This document shows positions 36,001 to 48,600 of a stretch of DNA of 64,000 nucleotides, piece by piece. Source of the DNA: Membranipora membranacea (taxonomy: Eukaryota > Bryozoa > Gymnolaemata > Cheilostomatida > Membraniporidae); contig OU612074.1 in the NCBI GenBank assembly GCA_914767715.1, forward strand, positions 1,875,501-1,939,500, in the 5' to 3' direction. Both the position numbers and the translations under genes were made by a program. How positions within the stretch are numbered: the stretch's first letter is position 1; every line of letters begins with the position of its first letter. The notes under the pieces were generated by a model. It ran no database searches and was not told where the DNA came from. It was given only the letters and a program-made list of their open reading frames with translations.

Positions 36001-39000
36001 CATATCTTCGTATGAAATTTTTAATCATGTACTTTTCTGGTCTTTACCTATTATCGTGTCTGAAGCATGGCAACAAGATTATTCATTGTAACAAGTACAT
36101 CAACCCCTGTAAGAGTTTTCTGGCTAGTCATGAATCCAACAAAATTAATTTTATGATGTCAAACATTTCAATTTTAGTTCAGAAACTGGCTGCCCAAATA
36201 TAGCTATAGATAGCTTTCAAAAACAACTAACCTGCAGTTCAAAGTAACACCTCAACAAACCTTGTTTTGACATTCGCTTTGATGAAACTGGTTTTAATTT
36301 GGATGACTGCCTGTGAGAGTCGACTTTCAGGATTTAAGCTTTCATAAAATTCCTCTTAAAATAGATCCCTGTGATATTCGTATGCCCTTTGAATGATGTT
36401 TTATTGACCGCTGTTTTATTGTTTCCATGATGGGTGGGTGCCGTAACATATTTTCTCCATAAGGTTTTTTAATTATTCAAAGATATTTTCAAAAAAATTG
36501 ATGCCAAAATGCTAATAGTATTTTGAGACAGCTGGCAAGTTCAAAGCACGCTGAAGTGGCCATTATTTTGAGGTCCCAATTTGCATTTTACACTGACACT
36601 AGGAGATCAAAGCCGATAGTCACCAACGACTGCCGCTGTCAATTAGGCTCATACTAAAACCTGACCACAGAATAATTCCTTAATGGGGGTTGAGTGTAAA
36701 TAAATGGGTTAATCTCTTCAGAATTCAACTAACTTTTGATCGGGCACCATCCTGACTCAACAGAGAATGATCACCGTGAAAACCAAATATTACCAGAGAC
36801 TATTAACTTAAGATTACTTGCTACCTGATATCACCATACTTCTTTGCCTTACTACTTTGAAGTAATTGTTTTTTTCATCATCAGACCATTTTCAGTCTGG
36901 TAATAACTTTCTCATGAGAAGTCAACACGTTCACTTGACATTCTCAAAGCAAGGAGTTAGGGACTGCTTGCTCAAAGTAAATGAGTTTTACAGGTCGATA
37001 TCCACACAGGTACTTACAGATAAATTGGCCAGTTTTTTGAAGTCAGGTTTGATGTAGAATATAACGCCCTCAAGACTACCGTCCATAGTGGCTCCCTGTA
37101 TTAGTAGGACCGTCAGCAGAATGTAAGGCAAAGTAGCTGTCACATAAACAACCTGCGAACAGAGACAAGAGAATTAATAATAATAAAAATATAGTCCGAG
37201 CAACAAAAGAATTTATGTACATGTCGTATTTTAGTTTGAGCACCCCAATCTCTTGCCCCAGCACCCACCAAATGGGGGTTGTATATAGGTATATTTTAAA
37301 TCAGTGTTTGTACCACCTTACACAAATTAAAAAAGGAATGCAGCGTAAGACAATATATTATATTTAATGTATCGAAGCACTTCTCCTCCTTTTTATATAG
37401 ATATTTATGTGGACACAATATTTATTGAAGTGTTGAACATCTCACTGCTAACTGAAAGTCGCAGATAGCTGACTGATATACGGACGTACCTTTCCTGAAG
37501 ATTTGATTCCTTTGATGAGACATAAGAAGACAATAGTCCAGGCCAGGACAAGAGTCAGAGTTAGGTCCCATCTTAGCGTCACCATCTCAGTAATACTCCC
37601 AGACCTGGAGAGCACTCTATTACTGAAATTGTATACAAAGTATGCTATAAATGGGGAATAATACTGTTGGCAATCTTACAACAACAACGGGCAATTTTGC
37701 AATCCAGTTACTGACAAGTTAAAATTGTAAAATTAATGTTTGCAAACAAGAGCAGGTACTAAAAAATCAGTTACAAGTTAGGACATGACCATCACCGAAA
37801 TGTTTGGGGTTGTGGACAAAGGGTAGGGGACAAAAACAGGACCTGAAAAGGCCAAACCCAGCTGATCATCACTCGCCTATACTGTGATCCATACAGAAAC
37901 TTTTCTTGTCAAGTTATTTTCGTTAATTGTTGTCTAACTTGAGTGTTAATTATTTGCTCATGCTGATCAGCCGGGCTGTTAGAGGCCAACAAGATTAATT
38001 GTCTAACCAATCCAGCAACTACTATAAACTAAATCCTCCTTCCCTTATTTTCGCACAACTTGATTTGAGGACTGATTTTTGTAATATAATTTCTAACAAG
38101 AGTGACATTGCTTTGATTGCAAGGGAGATAACTTAGTTTGTAGTAGTTTGCAGTTTGGGAGATAGCTCCTACAAATAGATGTTTGGAGAAAGCAAGCATG
38201 ACATTCCATTCAAAAAAAGTTCATGTTGTTAGGTTAGATTTGTTAAATGTATTATCTCAATGATCACATAGTTTGTCATGATTATTGCTTTCTCCTGGTA
38301 GAAAATATAGCGTTGTGTCAAAAAATCTGTTCATAAATAGCTGCTCCTTTCAGTTGATGTACAGTTGGGATACCTTTTTATGTGAATAAAGTGTACCAAC
38401 TATCCAGAACACCCAAGGGTTGCATATATTTATGATTGTATTGTAAAAAAGAGAAAAATCCCAAAAAATTATCCGACATAATTAAAAAAATAGAAAAATA
38501 ATTGGCTATGCCATTTTTGTTCCATACCGACTGGACAGCGTCAGCTGTGGTCTGATTTACCAGCTACTCACACACTGGTGTGAAGGTCAATGTCAAGGTC
38601 GCTCCCAGGTAGCACTGACCCGGCAAAGGAGATACAGAGAGAGAGCAACCCTAATACATGTACTCATTCACCAACCTGGTTATCAAAAGTCAAGTAAACA
38701 AACTAGTGTAATTATTCAAAAAAGTCACCATGAATTCATGAAACATCGGGCAAAAATCCAACGGTGCATAGTGTTTTGGCAGTATAAATATCACTCGTAC
38801 ACTTTGCACCACGGCACATTTGCCCTGAGCAACAATATGGCCCAATGCACAAAAAGGCCCAGTTGTGTGCTGCTGACTGAACTGTAGTGACTGACAGTAG
38901 ATAGTCAACTTTCTATCATCAGCCATTTCACAGGCCACAGCACAAAATTAAAGGCTCAAAATCAATGTGAGACAAAAACTACAATACGCTTAAATGGTAA

Positions 39001-42000
39001 AATGTGGTTGTATGTTATCATTCAGGCTTGGCATCAGTTTTCTGAAGCCACAAAAATTTAATGTTTAAATCTCTCAGACAATTAAATCTTGGTCCTCAGC
39101 TGCTTATCATGACTATCTTATCATATTACTCAAAGGCTGCTAAAAGCTACACACTGGCTTGCGTAACCAAACTTTGACGAGAGAAAAGTTTCAATGCCAG
39201 CAAGTGTGCTGCTTAAAGACAAGTCTTGGGCAGTTGTTTGGTGCATCAGCCGATGAAACAACCAGATATGATTGATCTTAATGTCAGCTGTCTAACAATC
39301 ATCAAAATATTTGTCTGAGAGGTAATCGTTGTGATATATAGCAGATATAGTAATTATTGTCTAAGCTACTTGGCTCATGAGCCAAAAATCAAGCAAGAAG
39401 GGAGAGTTAGGGTTAAGGACTAGGCATGGAAGAAGAGTGCTCTCTTTATATTATAATACTTGATGATATTTAGATTTAATTGATTTGCTTAGCCAAACGA
39501 AGTGGAACTTTGTCAATGATGCTTAGAGCAAAGAGCTAGAGAGAGCACTGTTCTACAGTGAATATTAGTTTTATTCAGGTTCTCTCCATGGGGGCTTTCA
39601 AATGATTATAAATAGACACCCCAAAGCGTAGAGCTATATTTGCACGTTCTACTTTAAGTTTCTGTGAAAATGTTAATGGAGCATTTCACCCCCCATAGAG
39701 ATCCTGAAATACTAGAAGGGATGCTAAAGAGGAAGTTGTTAGAAAGAGCAGCAAGCAAGCCTCATTCTCATGATAAACTGTAAACTCCCAATAAACCCCT
39801 GGCCAAATAACACAACTTCCTTCAGGAAATGGCATGTAAAGATATATTACATAGATATTTAATTACACTTTTGGAAAAACCAATGTTCTAATCAAACGTT
39901 TTTTTTTTCAAATTCTGAAGCATATTATTGGGAGTTTACAGTACCCTTTCACCATTGGTTTTTTCCAGCAAATCGGCTGTGAGCCTGTATTTATTAAACT
40001 AGAATGTGTTCTTTGATATTCACAGGTCAACAACAGCTTTTAATCTTTCGACAAACAGGAATTTTCCACTCTTCAGATGCTGCTAGACAAGTAATCAACA
40101 GGCTAACATGTCAACACCTCTGTCAATAACATTAACGCCTCCTTGTCAAAATCAATAAGATTTAATTTTTATTCCACATTCTAGTCACGTAAATACAGGC
40201 CCATACGTGACCGTCTCACCCACATACCACATTCACCCATGCAGACAGATGATAAGCACAGACATAGGATGAGGTGAGATTTCTGCAGATTGTACTTACT
40301 CCCAGAATTCCTCAGCAGGATATGGTGGTCTGATCAGTTTTCCATCTGCGTCCTTTAATGGTAGGTCTGAGGTGCTGTTACACAGCGCGGCTGACATGTT
40401 GGAGGCGAGCGATGATGTCATATTAGCGAGGGCGCTGGTGCAGTTAGCATCACTAGCTCTAGCTGTGGACAAAAATGACAGGAAATGACAATTATGCCTA
40501 TGAAGTGGATTTCAAGTCAACAAACTTTTCCAAAAAAAACAAGATAATGATTTGAATACTGCAAAAAATGATTATTTGCTGAACTTTAACATTGACATGC
40601 TTGGCAGCTGCAGCACAGTATATATGATGTTGATACTCGCATACATCACCATTAGCCCACCATTGATATGAATATATATCACCTTTGATGCTTACACCAC
40701 CTTTTCTCTTTGGATAGTTTATTGGGTTTAGTCCAGAGAAACTGGATTACACCAGAAAACCGGCTGTGGAATGCCAAAATGTGAAAATGTTAATTTTGGC
40801 ACAATGACACAAGGGTAAGGTATGATTCCAAGCGATATCGATCTAGAGAGAAGTGATAATCATGCAGGTTATAATTGCTCACCTATGCCGATACCCAGCT
40901 GCGTACAGTCGTCACTGTTCCAGGGTTTGTCACAGCGAGCCCACGGCAGAACTTTGGCAAATGAGTGAAACAGATAGTACAGCGTCCACATGATGATAAC
41001 ATTGTAGTAAATACAACAGTATATGGAGACCATAACCATCCCCATTCCAAGACCTGTAAGAATTATCGAATAAGGCAGATTACAATATGGAGCAAAGGGG
41101 AGAAAAGCGCTATGCTTTGAAGCGCCGAATAGTACATGTGTATGTGGCGGTAACATAGCTATACCATGGGATCATGATCCCTCCCTCAAACCAAGGAGTT
41201 ACTCCTTGGTTTACCTGACTTTGTCAAGCGTCCTTATACAGTTTTGAATACCTTGACAATGAATTAAAAACAATAGGGGGCCATGTGACCCATTAGATTT
41301 CAATTTGACATCATTGATTGAGGACAAATCCCTAACCAGTATCAGCTATCAAAAAAAGTTCTATGCTGTCATATGTAGCACAGATATAACCGAATTCCAC
41401 ATAGTCCATTCATATTTAATTATATCAGAGCGTTGACCCCACAGGAAAGGCCCATTTTGACAATCAGGCAGGTGTTACCCACAGTTTCATAACTGTTTGA
41501 GGTGACGCAGGGCATCTATTAAAGACATAACTGTCCTGCACATGGGTGTAATTATGAACTGCCCGCATGCAGTCTAACAAAAACACGATATGGGCGGTAT
41601 TTGGATTGTAGCTATGGGGGAAATTCTGCTGGTATGGGCAGACTCAGGTCATATGATGGAGTTTGACTAATCCTTGTGATGCGTAGCTTCTGCATGAAAT
41701 GCAAAGGAGGTTTTGAGCCAAAAAAATAGGGTAAGATACTTATCGTTTATAATTGTAGTATAGGATAAGTCAAGTTAAGATTTAACCACTCTCGATCGGA
41801 CCAAATTTATCTAATGAAGCCTGCAAATTATATTATGAGATTCCAAGGCCCTTTTTAGATTTAATATGATGATGTGGGCAGTGGGTCAACCACAGATCAT
41901 AATTTGAAAGTAATAGCTCTGAAGAAAGTGTCCTAGATCTAGGACTCAAACAGTTAATAAGCCCCTTAAATTAATACAACCTTCAGTAAGACATGAATCA

Positions 42001-44957
42001 TTTCAACGGTTTCTCTTTAGCTGAGGGGATTAGACTGGCTATGATTTATATACTCTATAATCAGTTCGCACCAGGCACCATTCTCCCCGCAGGCACCAGA
42101 CCAGAGACTAGAGATAATATCTGTAGTCTCTCACCTAACTATATCTCAGATCATACGTCTGCAGGCCGCCTATGTAAAAGGCCGGCTAAATTATGGCAGT
42201 TTTATTGGTATAGTTGTCATATTTTAGTCACATGTCCATTGTGCACTGAGAATGTGTCCTTAAAGCTCTGGCTACACACGCCGTACCATCCATAGGATTG
42301 GGAAACTTTAGTAAGGCTACGGATTGGGCAAGGTACACACGCCTATTAATAGCTAGGCCTATCCCTTTCAATTACAATACATTTTGGGTCTGCTTTGCCT
42401 TCCTATTGTTCAACTTGAATGAATTAAACCAATCACTATTTAGTAATTTAATTAAGCCCCCCCCCCCCCCCCCCCCCCCCGGCTTTCAAAAATAACAAAG
42501 GAATAGCTGGCTGTGCTATGGCTACGGATAGAACCAACAAGTTGGTTAGCCCATCTGAGGCATCTGGTAGAGCTAACCTAGCTATCCTATGCATCTGGCA
42601 GAGCTAAAGATGCCCCAATCCTGTGGAAAATACGGCGTGTGTAGCCACAACTTTACTGAGACCTGAGCCCCAGATATTAAGAGCTTTAACAGTGAAGGTT
42701 AAGGTAGCTAACTCAGTCAGAGGAAAGCACTCACCTTTAGCTAGCGGACAGATAGACCATATACTAAGAGGTCCCTCTCCAGCGTACTGTCCCATAGACA
42801 TCTCCAGGAAGACCAGCGGTATACCACAGAGGAATAAGAAGATCACATACGGGATCAAAAACGCCCCTGAAAGAAATACAACGTCATCAAGTGAAACTGA
42901 TATTAATATCAAACTCAAGCCGATTTTAGCTGGGATTTCTATGATGTTTGGTTTTGAAATATTGGCATATAAAATGTCCTCCAATCCTGTTGTAACATAG
43001 AATAGAGAATTTTGCAGGGCTTTAAACTAGGTGTGAGCATTTTTAGAGCATTGCTGACATAAATTTACTTCATTAGTATTAGCCTCTATGCAAATTATAC
43101 ATAATATTTATCTAATTTATGACATGTATGTTCCAATTAATTGGCACAAACAGATCTTTCCCAGCGCTATAGCAACAGCTGCTTTGGTGACTTAATTGAT
43201 TGACTAGATTGTATGAATATTAAATCAATATGGAATAAGGGCACCGAGGGGTCTAGATTGATGTATCTACTCCTGGGGGGGGGGGGTGAGAGGGGGGGCA
43301 CTGACAAAACTACATGTTTGACAATAATGTTTTCATCAGAATAAACATCACAAGCGATAAGATTATTGCTAAGAAAAACTTCCCCGTTCCAGTGGGTAGA
43401 AATCCTTCTTAGCTATGATTGATAATTTATGATAGTATTCATGAGTTATAGTCAGCATAATTGACCTCATTGGAGAGTAATAGGAAATATTTAGAGAGGC
43501 AGCAATATTATCTCTCCCACTTTTTAACTGCCTGCACTGCAATAAACTGTTGGCTCCGCGCCAGGAAGCTCTCTCATTTACTCATTTATGCTTGTGTTTA
43601 CTACGGGATTAAGGAAGTTAGGAGGGATGTAAACAAGGCTGAATAAGGGAACGAATGTGAAATGTTTAATTAGTCTAATATTTCATGTAAGTCTTATTAA
43701 GTATTAATATTGTATGTATTATTGTTTTAGATATATTGGATTAGATTTTATAAGACATTTTGTATTTTGCTCAACATATTGAACTAATCACTACACTCAA
43801 TGAGTGCCGGGCAGCAGATTGATTTCTAAAGCCATACTTTTGATCAGTGCAGATTTATGAATGACTGAATCACAGCATTGCTGCCGCAAATTACGTAATC
43901 TGCCTTAAATAATTTATGCATTTTTTCATGAGCCATTAATTAGTACCAAGTTAATAAATATGGCCTGATTTTCGCTTCATTAATCTTCAGAAATTTCATC
44001 GTAAACTCCTATTGAATTTTTTCGATAATAAGACCAATATTCAGGTAATAAATTATATGGTAATCAGGTGATCCTTTCTTTCTTTTGTTTCAATAACAGC
44101 CCCACTCCTTTTCAGTCATGGTTCATTTTGTATTTAGAACAAATACTGGGATAATTAAGGCGTCAGCGAACATGTGAAAAATCAGCTAACATGTGAACAG
44201 AGCGTGAATAATCCATTCATTCGCATGAACTTTTGGAGAGGTTAAGGATTTATTTCCATTTCTCCTTCACCGCCACTATATTAAAGAGCACCAATTTTTT
44301 ATGAAAGTTAGTTTTAGAGACCTAATACCTACATAGGATATAACTTATAGCCTCAGGTCACTCACCTCCACCATTCCTGAAGCACAAGTACGGGAACCTC
44401 CACAGGTTACCCAACCCAACGGCATAGCCTACAGTGCTAAGAAGAAACTCAATGTTGTTCCCCCATGTGCCTCTCTCTCCATAATCTACCTCATCTGATG
44501 ATGTGGAAGAGTCGGTACGGTTTGAAGACCCCCTTCTTCCGCAACAAGTCCTAACTGTAAGATTAATGGTTAGATAGATTATTTTTACCGCTCAAAATAG
44601 TACATACATAACATACATAACATACATAACCCTACATTGCTTTTTATGCAATACTCGCTCATATGATGATAGCCATGTCACCATGTACTATTTTGAGCGG
44701 TAGAAATGTAGAGATATCAAAATGCTATGGAATCGTATTTAGTCTAGCCTGATACTTACTCTGATTGTGAGATGCAGAAAATGTGCGCAGATAGGAACAA
44801 GTCGGAATATTTAATTTACAGCATAACTATTCGTGCACTCTCTTTTCATCATCACAATTGAAATATCACATTTAAATTCTAAGTTAAGTATAGTTTTAAT
44901 GACTAAATCAAAGTCATAATGTATAGAGTACTTACTTTTTTCCAGAGCACCTCCCAT
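30010..44957 (-). CDS. SLC6 family Na+/Cl- dependent neurotransmitter/amino-acid transporter
   Basis: Sixteen exons in transcript order: 44936-44957, 44366-44554, 42735-42866, 40883-41053, 40300-40462, 37490-37616, 37018-37152, 34737-34840, 34103-34227, 33458-33570, 32767-32904, 31928-32027, 31493-31593, 30917-31096, 30440-30522, 30010-30124; phases agree and give 665 aa. Twelve-helix SLC6 fold: TM1 [14 protein letters not shown] (residues 50-63); [11 protein letters not shown]6 [12 protein letters not shown]...SYN; TM7 [16 protein letters not shown]8 [13 protein letters not shown] after TM8. Gly54 occupies the TM1 site that is Asp in monoamine transporters, so an amino-acid substrate is likelier; TM6 and TM7 resemble glycine transporters most, but the substrate is inferred only. 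Extracellular loop 2 has a Cys pair and four clustered N-glycosylation sequons (N178, N185, N193, N200). The cytoplasmic C-tail has a PPQY motif (644-647). The 22-bp first coding exon is supported by phase and splice consensus only. Confidence 0.93.
30259..30273. repeat. Poly-G tract in SLC6 intron 15
   Basis: A G-run of about 13 on the plus strand, in the intron before the last exon. On the transcript it is a C-run about 135 nt upstream of the acceptor of the final exon. Confidence 0.75.
32518..32717. mobile_element. 200-bp MITE in SLC6 intron 11
   Basis: Perfect 19-bp inverted ends, GAAGGACCAAAGCAATATA and TATATTGCTTTGGTCCTTC. Subterminal inverted blocks are CTGCAGTAGT with ACTACTGCAG, and CACTGAAAAAAT with ATTTTTTCAGTG. 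The well-preserved ends suggest a recent insertion. Target duplication not resolved. Confidence 0.85.
34018..34066. repeat. Dispersed short repeat, copy 2
   Basis: CCGGCTAGGGGGCG, a GTTGGGTGGGGC insertion, then AGAGTCTGAGGGGCTCAGACTAA. Same orientation as the copy at 28.1 kb. Confidence 0.7.
39777..39946. mobile_element. MITE-like unit in SLC6 intron 5
   Basis: Inverted ends ACTGTAAACTCCCAATAA and TTATTGGGAGTTTACAGT bound about 170 bp of non-coding sequence with a long T-run. Confidence 0.75.
41188..41214. repeat. 12-bp perfect hairpin
   Basis: AAACCAAGGAGT, one-base loop, ACTCCTTGGTTT in SLC6 intron 3. No function assigned. Confidence 0.75.
42258..42652. mobile_element. MITE-like fold-back element in SLC6 intron 2
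   Basis: Ends of about 45 bp are inverted and similar: TGGCTACACACGCCGTA with CATAGGATTGGG on the left, CCCAATCCTGTGG with TACGGCGTGTGTAGCCA on the right. The inside holds a run of about 23 C (42458-42480). It ends about 80 bp before exon 3 (42735-42866) on the plus strand. Non-coding. Confidence 0.8.
42458..42480. repeat. Long poly-C tract
   Basis: About 23 consecutive C inside the 42.26-42.65 kb element, the longest mononucleotide G/C run of the window. Confidence 0.85.
44586..44702. mobile_element. 117-bp MITE in SLC6 intron 1
   Basis: Perfect 20-bp inverted ends, TACCGCTCAAAATAGTACAT and ATGTACTATTTTGAGCGGTA. The inside has ACATACATA repeats. It begins 32 bp upstream (in transcript sense) of the exon 2 acceptor region. 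Confidence 0.85.
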
Positions 44958-45696
44958 CTTGTTGTGCTATTGTAAACTAGGAAATTATTTTATCAACTTG
45001 TAATCGTACAACCGTCAGCACTGAGTACAATTACAATATTAAAATTTCCACTGCAAGTAATGTGGGACTTAAATGGTATTGATTGGTCAGGCATGGACTG
45101 AATGCCTGATTATCGTTTTTGCACAATGTTAGCTTATAATAATTAGTAATTCTGTGTGAAATGATCGAGACTATTGACCAATCAGAGATGAGTAACAAGG
45201 GCAAATAACTCCCGTTTTACTTATAAACTTTTACTTATTAATACCCACCCTTCCTGATTAAAATAGCTTTTCAGTCCGTTTGTCAGGTCTTGTCATTTTT
45301 TGACATTTCATTTGTGTAATTGCTCGATAGTTCAATCAGGAAAATTCCGTAGGACTTTTAAAATTGAGGAGAGAAGTGTAGATAGCCAAAATATTTATTG
45401 GGAATTTCTAAAACTCGGCACAATCCATCATGAATCATATCGTATAATGAATACTACACGTAAATACAGCACAATGGAGAATAACTCAGAAAATATAAAG
45501 TTACCAAAAAATCTTAAAACTGACCCTGGATATGTAAATTAAAAGTACAACTATTTGTTAAAATAATTGCCAACGCGGTGACCTAATTCTCATACAGTCT
45601 ATAAAGCAGAGCTTTAATTGTTTGTGGATTAGCCCTTTTTTTAAAACCGCTCTTAAATACATAAAACTTAGTCAGAGGTCATACCTCATCCAGGTG
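44958..45696. other. Intergenic region between SLC6 start and GLCE 3' end
   Basis: About 740 bp holding the presumed SLC6 promoter and GLCE 3' UTR. No further gene recognised; an 80-residue plus-strand frame at 45300-45542 has no recognisable motif. No TATA box assigned. Confidence 0.45.
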
Positions 45697-48600
45697 TTAG
45701 TTATGGGGAGCCCATTTACCGTGGTGATACCCCTCCCACCTTAGAGCAGTAGTATTGAATATAGGATCTGGGTCTATGGTGCCGAGGTTTAATAATTGTG
45801 AGATATGTACAGCGTGATAATCTCCCCTTGCTCTGTTAGGGGGCGTCCCCGGTATCGTCACATGACGCAGGTCATAGAATGTCCCTGTACCTAAGAGAAA
45901 AAGGAGACATATAGAGATAAGAAAGGATTTACCAACCATGGTCTCTATACAAATATATAATGGCAGCATTTTGTACCAAGTGTCAGGAGACAGTATCTAA
46001 TATATTATTATAATATATTTCTGTGTACAAGTAGTATTGATTTCCATTTATAATATATCTATATACAGGATTGATATTCCTATATATGTATTAACATCCA
46101 CATATTATATATCCATATATTAATATCTTATGATATGGTTTATGTATCCACCAGTAAACACTCACTTCACTCGGTTCATTATAGGAATGCTCAGTATAGA
46201 TGGCACACAAGATATCATGTATATGCTTGACAGGGTATAACATTCCCTGGTGTTTCTAGAAGGTAGATATAGGGACAGCTCAAAATTGGTTTGACTTAAT
46301 TGTGGGCACAGTGGACAAAGAATTACAAAAACAGTCATAATCAAGGGGTCATACCGCCCATATTATTGGCACAAACTACCAGCATGTAAGACAGGTATGA
46401 AGGTTTGAAGCTATGATGTGATGTACGCCACATCACCGACTCCGTCATGGTAGTACCAGTAATAATTCCACATCCAGCGAGGCCACGCATGATAACTTAT
46501 GTTCTCTGATACTTAAACGACACAAAGCCTCAACAGTTCAGGCTTACTATGTTGTTTTTATGTTTTTGCCGAAGTTTAGAAAGTTACCAACCCTCCCCAG
46601 TCGGCATGTAGAACCACCATGTGTATGACAGCCACACGGGTTGATGACAACTATACCTGACGTTTGACAGCCTGAGACTAAGGGTCACTTTACGGACATC
46701 TTTCTAACAGATCACAGGGCTGAGAGCCACCTTGAATATTTACATTTTATCTATTTCTTATTTATGAATTACCCTTCTTGATTCAGGTTATCCCATAGAC
46801 CTAATAATTTATTATGTCTATGGGATAACCTGAATGAGTGAAGAACTAGCTGCACTCTTCCCTCTTCCCCTCCCACTTTTCCCCTGAATCTATCCTCCTG
46901 ACATGCTTGGGGTGATTCTGACAAACTACATCGTCCAGTCTGTGGTCAAACGTTCGAGGGTAAATCTACAAGCTTACCTGAATCAAACAGCGGCAGCATA
47001 ACTTTTAGAGATTTCATCCCCTCATCATATAACTTTTGAGCTGTGACCTTTGTTTCACCTTCAGCCAGCTGAGTGAGGTCGTATAATCCGAATAATGAAT
47101 AAATAAAACCGTTGAGCACAAACAACGGTGGCGTCGTTGGGTATTCCTCATACCTGCAACAAAACAACAAACGATCAGCAATCTTATCAAACGAGAACAG
47201 CGATTACCGCCAACTTGAGCAACCTGGGACTATAGCTATCACAAACAATGAGGAGAAAACAACATAATGCTGACTTGTCTTACTAGTAGGTATACCCATA
47301 CAGCCATTTAAGTAATTGCTGCAAGAAGAGACTCTCCTTTTAGCTAGCAAGAAATCACATATTCGTGGAATCAGTAATCCAGATACTGGGAATCCAATAA
47401 CTGGCCAAGCATAAGTGATAAATCAGTGTTTAATTAATATGAGAGTGGGTCATTTTATATATCGGCCCTCAATACCACCCAGCCTAACCACATTTCACCA
47501 TTATTGGTGCAAAAGAAAAACATAAAGAAATAAAATCAACTATAAAGTTGTGAGTTAGGTGCAATTTTGCTAGATTTGGCATCTGCACCTCACACAAAGC
47601 TGTATTTAACTGAAAATCCTTTGAATTAATCACTCAGACCTTTAATGACTTCCATTTCTGTTTCTTTATGCAAATTAAATGTTTTCGGTTGCTGAGGTTT
47701 CAAAACATGCCATTAGATAGTGGAACACACTGACCGAATAGCGCCAATATATTTTTTATTGATTGCTTATTTATTTTAGAAAAAAGTAACCTCACTTTGA
47801 ACCTGTTGATGCTTATCTGTGCCAAGCTCAACAATACGCTCCATTCTTTGCATGGGAAAGTTAAAAAGTCTTGAAAACTGTATCTCGCAATAGCTAATTG
47901 TGTGGTTTTTCTTGGATTGAATTGTATCAATAAAATGGCCATCTATCTAATAAGGCTGGGTATTTCGAATAACTGTTGCTAAATAAACCAACAAACACAA
48001 AAATGACTTTTACCAATAATGTACTATTCCACTTACCAGGCGTATTTATCGAGGAACATAGCCTTGACTCCATGATCCTCGCTTACTTTAAGAAATATGG
48101 CGAGCGCCCGAGCTGCTGCAGTCAGGTACTCAGGCTTTTTATATACATGATATGCCCTGAGTAATAGTGACATAGCTTGACCCTGACCCATTGACGAGTA
48201 CCTGTCAAAATAATAATACTGTGAAATGAATAACAAAATAGAAAACAATAAGCGCTGACAGATCCAGGAGCACAGAGTAGACAGACTGGTGGCTGGAGGG
48301 TAATGTCCAATCACACAGCGATGTGCTGACAGAATTACAGATATCCCAGAGACAAGATAAGAAGTTACTGCAACTCTCACAGTAACCATGGGGTTTATAA
48401 TGGAGTAGTTTTAGATGAATAAAATACAAAATTCAAAGATATAGTGTGACACAAAACGGCGTACTTCGGGGTGCGGCACTGAGGTACACAATGATCGTTG
48501 CAGAGGGAGCGTGTGGAGCTGTTAGGTTTGATGGTACAGTCTAGATGTAGGTTGCTTTACATTTGAAACTAAATATGCATACAAAATAACTATTGTGGTT

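Noticed and set aside
42604-43000. Plus-strand frame of 125 codons
   Set aside because: Mirror of SLC6 exon 3 on the minus strand, which has an unmistakable family match.
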